From JBKPCD01 sp046727175 (GTDB lineage Bacteria; Acidobacteriota; Vicinamibacteria; Vicinamibacterales; 2-12-FULL-66-21), in assembly GCA_046727175.1 (NCBI GenBank), contig JBKPCD010000233.1, positions 1-8,061 of the forward strand: 8,061 bases of DNA, read 5' to 3'. The first letter of the stretch is position 1. Each line of letters begins with the position of its first letter. Made by a program: the position numbers and the translations under genes. The notes under the pieces are model-generated. The model worked only from the letters and a program-made list of their open reading frames with translations. It ran no database searches and was not told the DNA's origin. This document shows, piece after piece, positions 6,951-8,061 of this stretch.

Positions 6951-6992
6951 CGAAGTTGACGGAGCACGTGTCCTCCGTCTCCTCCGACACCG
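6935..6992. repeat. Third copy of the CACGGAG-type repeat, over the aceE stop codon and the aceE-aceF gap
   Basis: The stretch contains units resembling GTTAACGAAG, TTGACGGAG and CACG followed by CGTGTCCTCCGTCTCCTCCG. The last matches the right arm of the upstream repeat (CGTGTGCTCCGCCTCCTCCG, about 4165-4184) apart from one inserted base and one C/T change. It covers the final aceE codons (NPARS and the TAA) and most of the intergenic gap, so the repeat seems to supply the present aceE stop. Confidence 0.6.
6958..6979 (+). other. Hairpin in the aceE-aceF intergenic gap
   Basis: GACGGAG (6958-6964) pairs perfectly with CTCCGTC (6973-6979) around the 8-base loop CACGTGTC. No U-tract follows, so it is unlikely to be a strong intrinsic terminator. 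It could be an attenuating or message-stabilising element between the two cistrons, or only a by-product of the repeat it lies in. Confidence 0.4.
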
Positions 6993-7010
6993 AGTCGTAG
7001 CGATAAGAAG

Positions 7011-8061
7011 ATGCCTACCGAATTCAAATTACCCGAACTGGGCGAGAACATCACGGCTGGCGACGTCGTGCGTGTGCTGGTGAACGTCGGCGACACGATC
7101 GCGAAAGATCAGCCGATTCTCGAGCTCGAGACCGACAAGGCGACGATCGAAGTGCCCTCGTCAGTGAGCGGCACCGTTGGCGAAGTCAGGGTCAAGCAGG
7201 GCGACAAGGTAAAGGTGGGCCAGGTCGTGCTCACCGTCGAAGGGGGTGACGCGGCGGCACCCAAAGCCGAGGCAAAGCGCGAGAAGAAGGCGGATAAGCC
7301 GAAGCCGCAGCCCGCGCAGGCTCCCGTCGAAGGCGGCGTGAGTCAGGAAGCGCCGAAAGCGCAGTCGTCGGACGCCTCTGAGACCGAGCCGGTGGAAGCC
7401 GGGGATGCGGCCCGCGACCGAGCAGGTGAGGTGCGCGATCAACCAGAGGCGCAGCGTGCCGAACCGGCCGAAGCGCCCGCGACCCGGAGGAAGCGCGGGG
7501 AAGTCGTCGAGATCAGTCGCGGCACCCGCGCGACTGCCGCGCAGGCGCAGCCTGAAGGGGACCAGGCGCCAATCAGCGTTGCGGCTGCTCCTTCTGTTCG
7601 CCGGCTCGCGCGAGAGTTGGGCGTCGACATCCGAGTGGTTCCGGGCAGCGGGCCGGAAGGCCGCATCAGTGCCGAGGATGTGCAGGGGTACGTGCGGTCG
7701 GCACTGAGCGGCGGCGTTTCTGCTGCGCCCGCGGCCGCGCCCCTCCCCGATTTCGCACGCTGGGGAGAGATCGAGCGGAAGCCGATGAGCAACATCCGTC
7801 GGAAGACCGCCGAACATCTTAGTCACGCGTGGAACACGATTCCCCATGTAACGCAGCACGACAAGGCGGATATCACGGCGGTCGAGGCGCTGCGCAAGCA
7901 CTACAGTGCGCAGGCGGAGAAGGCGGGCGGCAAGCTCACGGTGACTGCCATCGCGTTGAAGATCGTCGAGCGTGCGCTCGGTCGCTTTCCGCAGTTCAAT
8001 TCATCCATCGATCTGTCGCGGAACGAGATCATCTACAAGAAGTCGCGGCACGTCGGTGTCG
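7011..8061 (+). CDS. aceF: Dihydrolipoamide acetyltransferase (PDH E2), C-terminus cut by the window edge
   Basis: E2 is the core of the pyruvate dehydrogenase complex: its lipoyl arm accepts the acetyl group from E1 and its catalytic domain passes it to CoA. My translation (MPTEFKLPELGENI...) gives 350 codons open to the right edge. One lipoyl domain spans residues 3-77 with ELETDKATIEVPS and lipoyl-lysine K43. A long, charged Ala/Pro/Glu/Lys linker (about 78-190) includes the basic patch TRRKRG. The peripheral-subunit-binding domain (about 194-228) reads PSVRRLARELGVDI and GPEGRISAEDV. The acyltransferase domain begins near 256 (RKPMSNIRRKTAEHL, TIPHVTQHDKADIT). The catalytic HxxxDG motif lies beyond the window. 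E. coli AceF has three lipoyl domains, so this is the shorter architecture. The adjacent aceE makes it aceF and not sucB. No strong Shine-Dalgarno is seen: only AAGAAG touches the ATG, so translation may be coupled to aceE or rely on a weak site. Confidence 0.95.
   Translation, partial: MPTEFKLPELGENITAGDVVRVLVNVGDTIAKDQPILELETDKATIEVPSSVSGTVGEVRVKQGDKVKVGQVVLTVEGGDAAAPKAEAKREKKADKPKPQPAQAPVEGGVSQEAPKAQSSDASETEPVEAGDAARDRAGEVRDQPEAQRAEPAEAPATRRKRGEVVEISRGTRATAAQAQPEGDQAPISVAAAPSVRRLARELGVDIRVVPGSGPEGRISAEDVQGYVRSALSGGVSAAPAAAPLPDFARWGEIERKPMSNIRRKTAEHLSHAWNTIPHVTQHDKADITAVEALRKHYSAQAEKAGGKLTVTAIALKIVERALGRFPQFNSSIDLSRNEIIYKKSRHVGV

Noticed and set aside
1..8061. CRISPR array, tRNA, rRNA or full insertion sequence
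   Set aside because: I saw no regularly spaced direct repeats, no cloverleaf-like segment, no rRNA-like stretch and no transposase motifs in the window.

Overview
This is a GC-rich bacterial chromosomal window (by eye well above 60 percent G+C, not computed). The gene content and style suggest a soil-type Acidobacteriota, possibly Vicinamibacteria: a homodimeric aceE followed by a single-lipoyl aceF, a ChlI/MoxR-like AAA+ ATPase of the type often called 'magnesium chelatase', a secreted NUDT3-like M49 peptidase, and dispersed CACGGAG-type intergenic repeats. The taxonomic call is inference from remembered family distributions. Nothing in the window is diagnostic by itself.

Layout. Five protein genes are supported. 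(1) A minus-strand AAA+ ATPase starts at 1316 and runs off the left edge. (2) A divergent plus-strand glycerophosphodiester phosphodiesterase (1383-2273) is separated from it by only 66 bases. (3) A minus-strand, probably exported metallopeptidase-like protein (2260-3966) meets the phosphodiesterase tail to tail with a 14-base overlap. (4) After a 308-base divergent intergenic region holding a large imperfect inverted repeat and two compact palindromes comes aceE (4275-6950), the pyruvate dehydrogenase E1 subunit. (5) 60 bases later aceF (7011 to beyond the right edge) encodes the dihydrolipoyl acetyltransferase E2.

How they work together. aceE and aceF form an evident operon for the pyruvate dehydrogenase complex: E1 decarboxylates pyruvate and passes the acetyl group to the lipoyl-lysine of E2, which transfers it to CoA. 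The E3 gene (lipoamide dehydrogenase) is not in view. The other three genes are housekeeping or accessory genes with no evident functional link to the complex or to one another.

No clearly new biological system is visible. The points most worth a second look are the repeat family bracketing aceE (an inverted pair upstream and a third relative covering its stop codon and the aceE-aceF gap), a perfect 7-5-7 palindrome overlapping the likely aceE -10 box, a cysteine cluster inside the AAA+ domain of the first gene, and a compositionally odd insertion in the phosphodiesterase.
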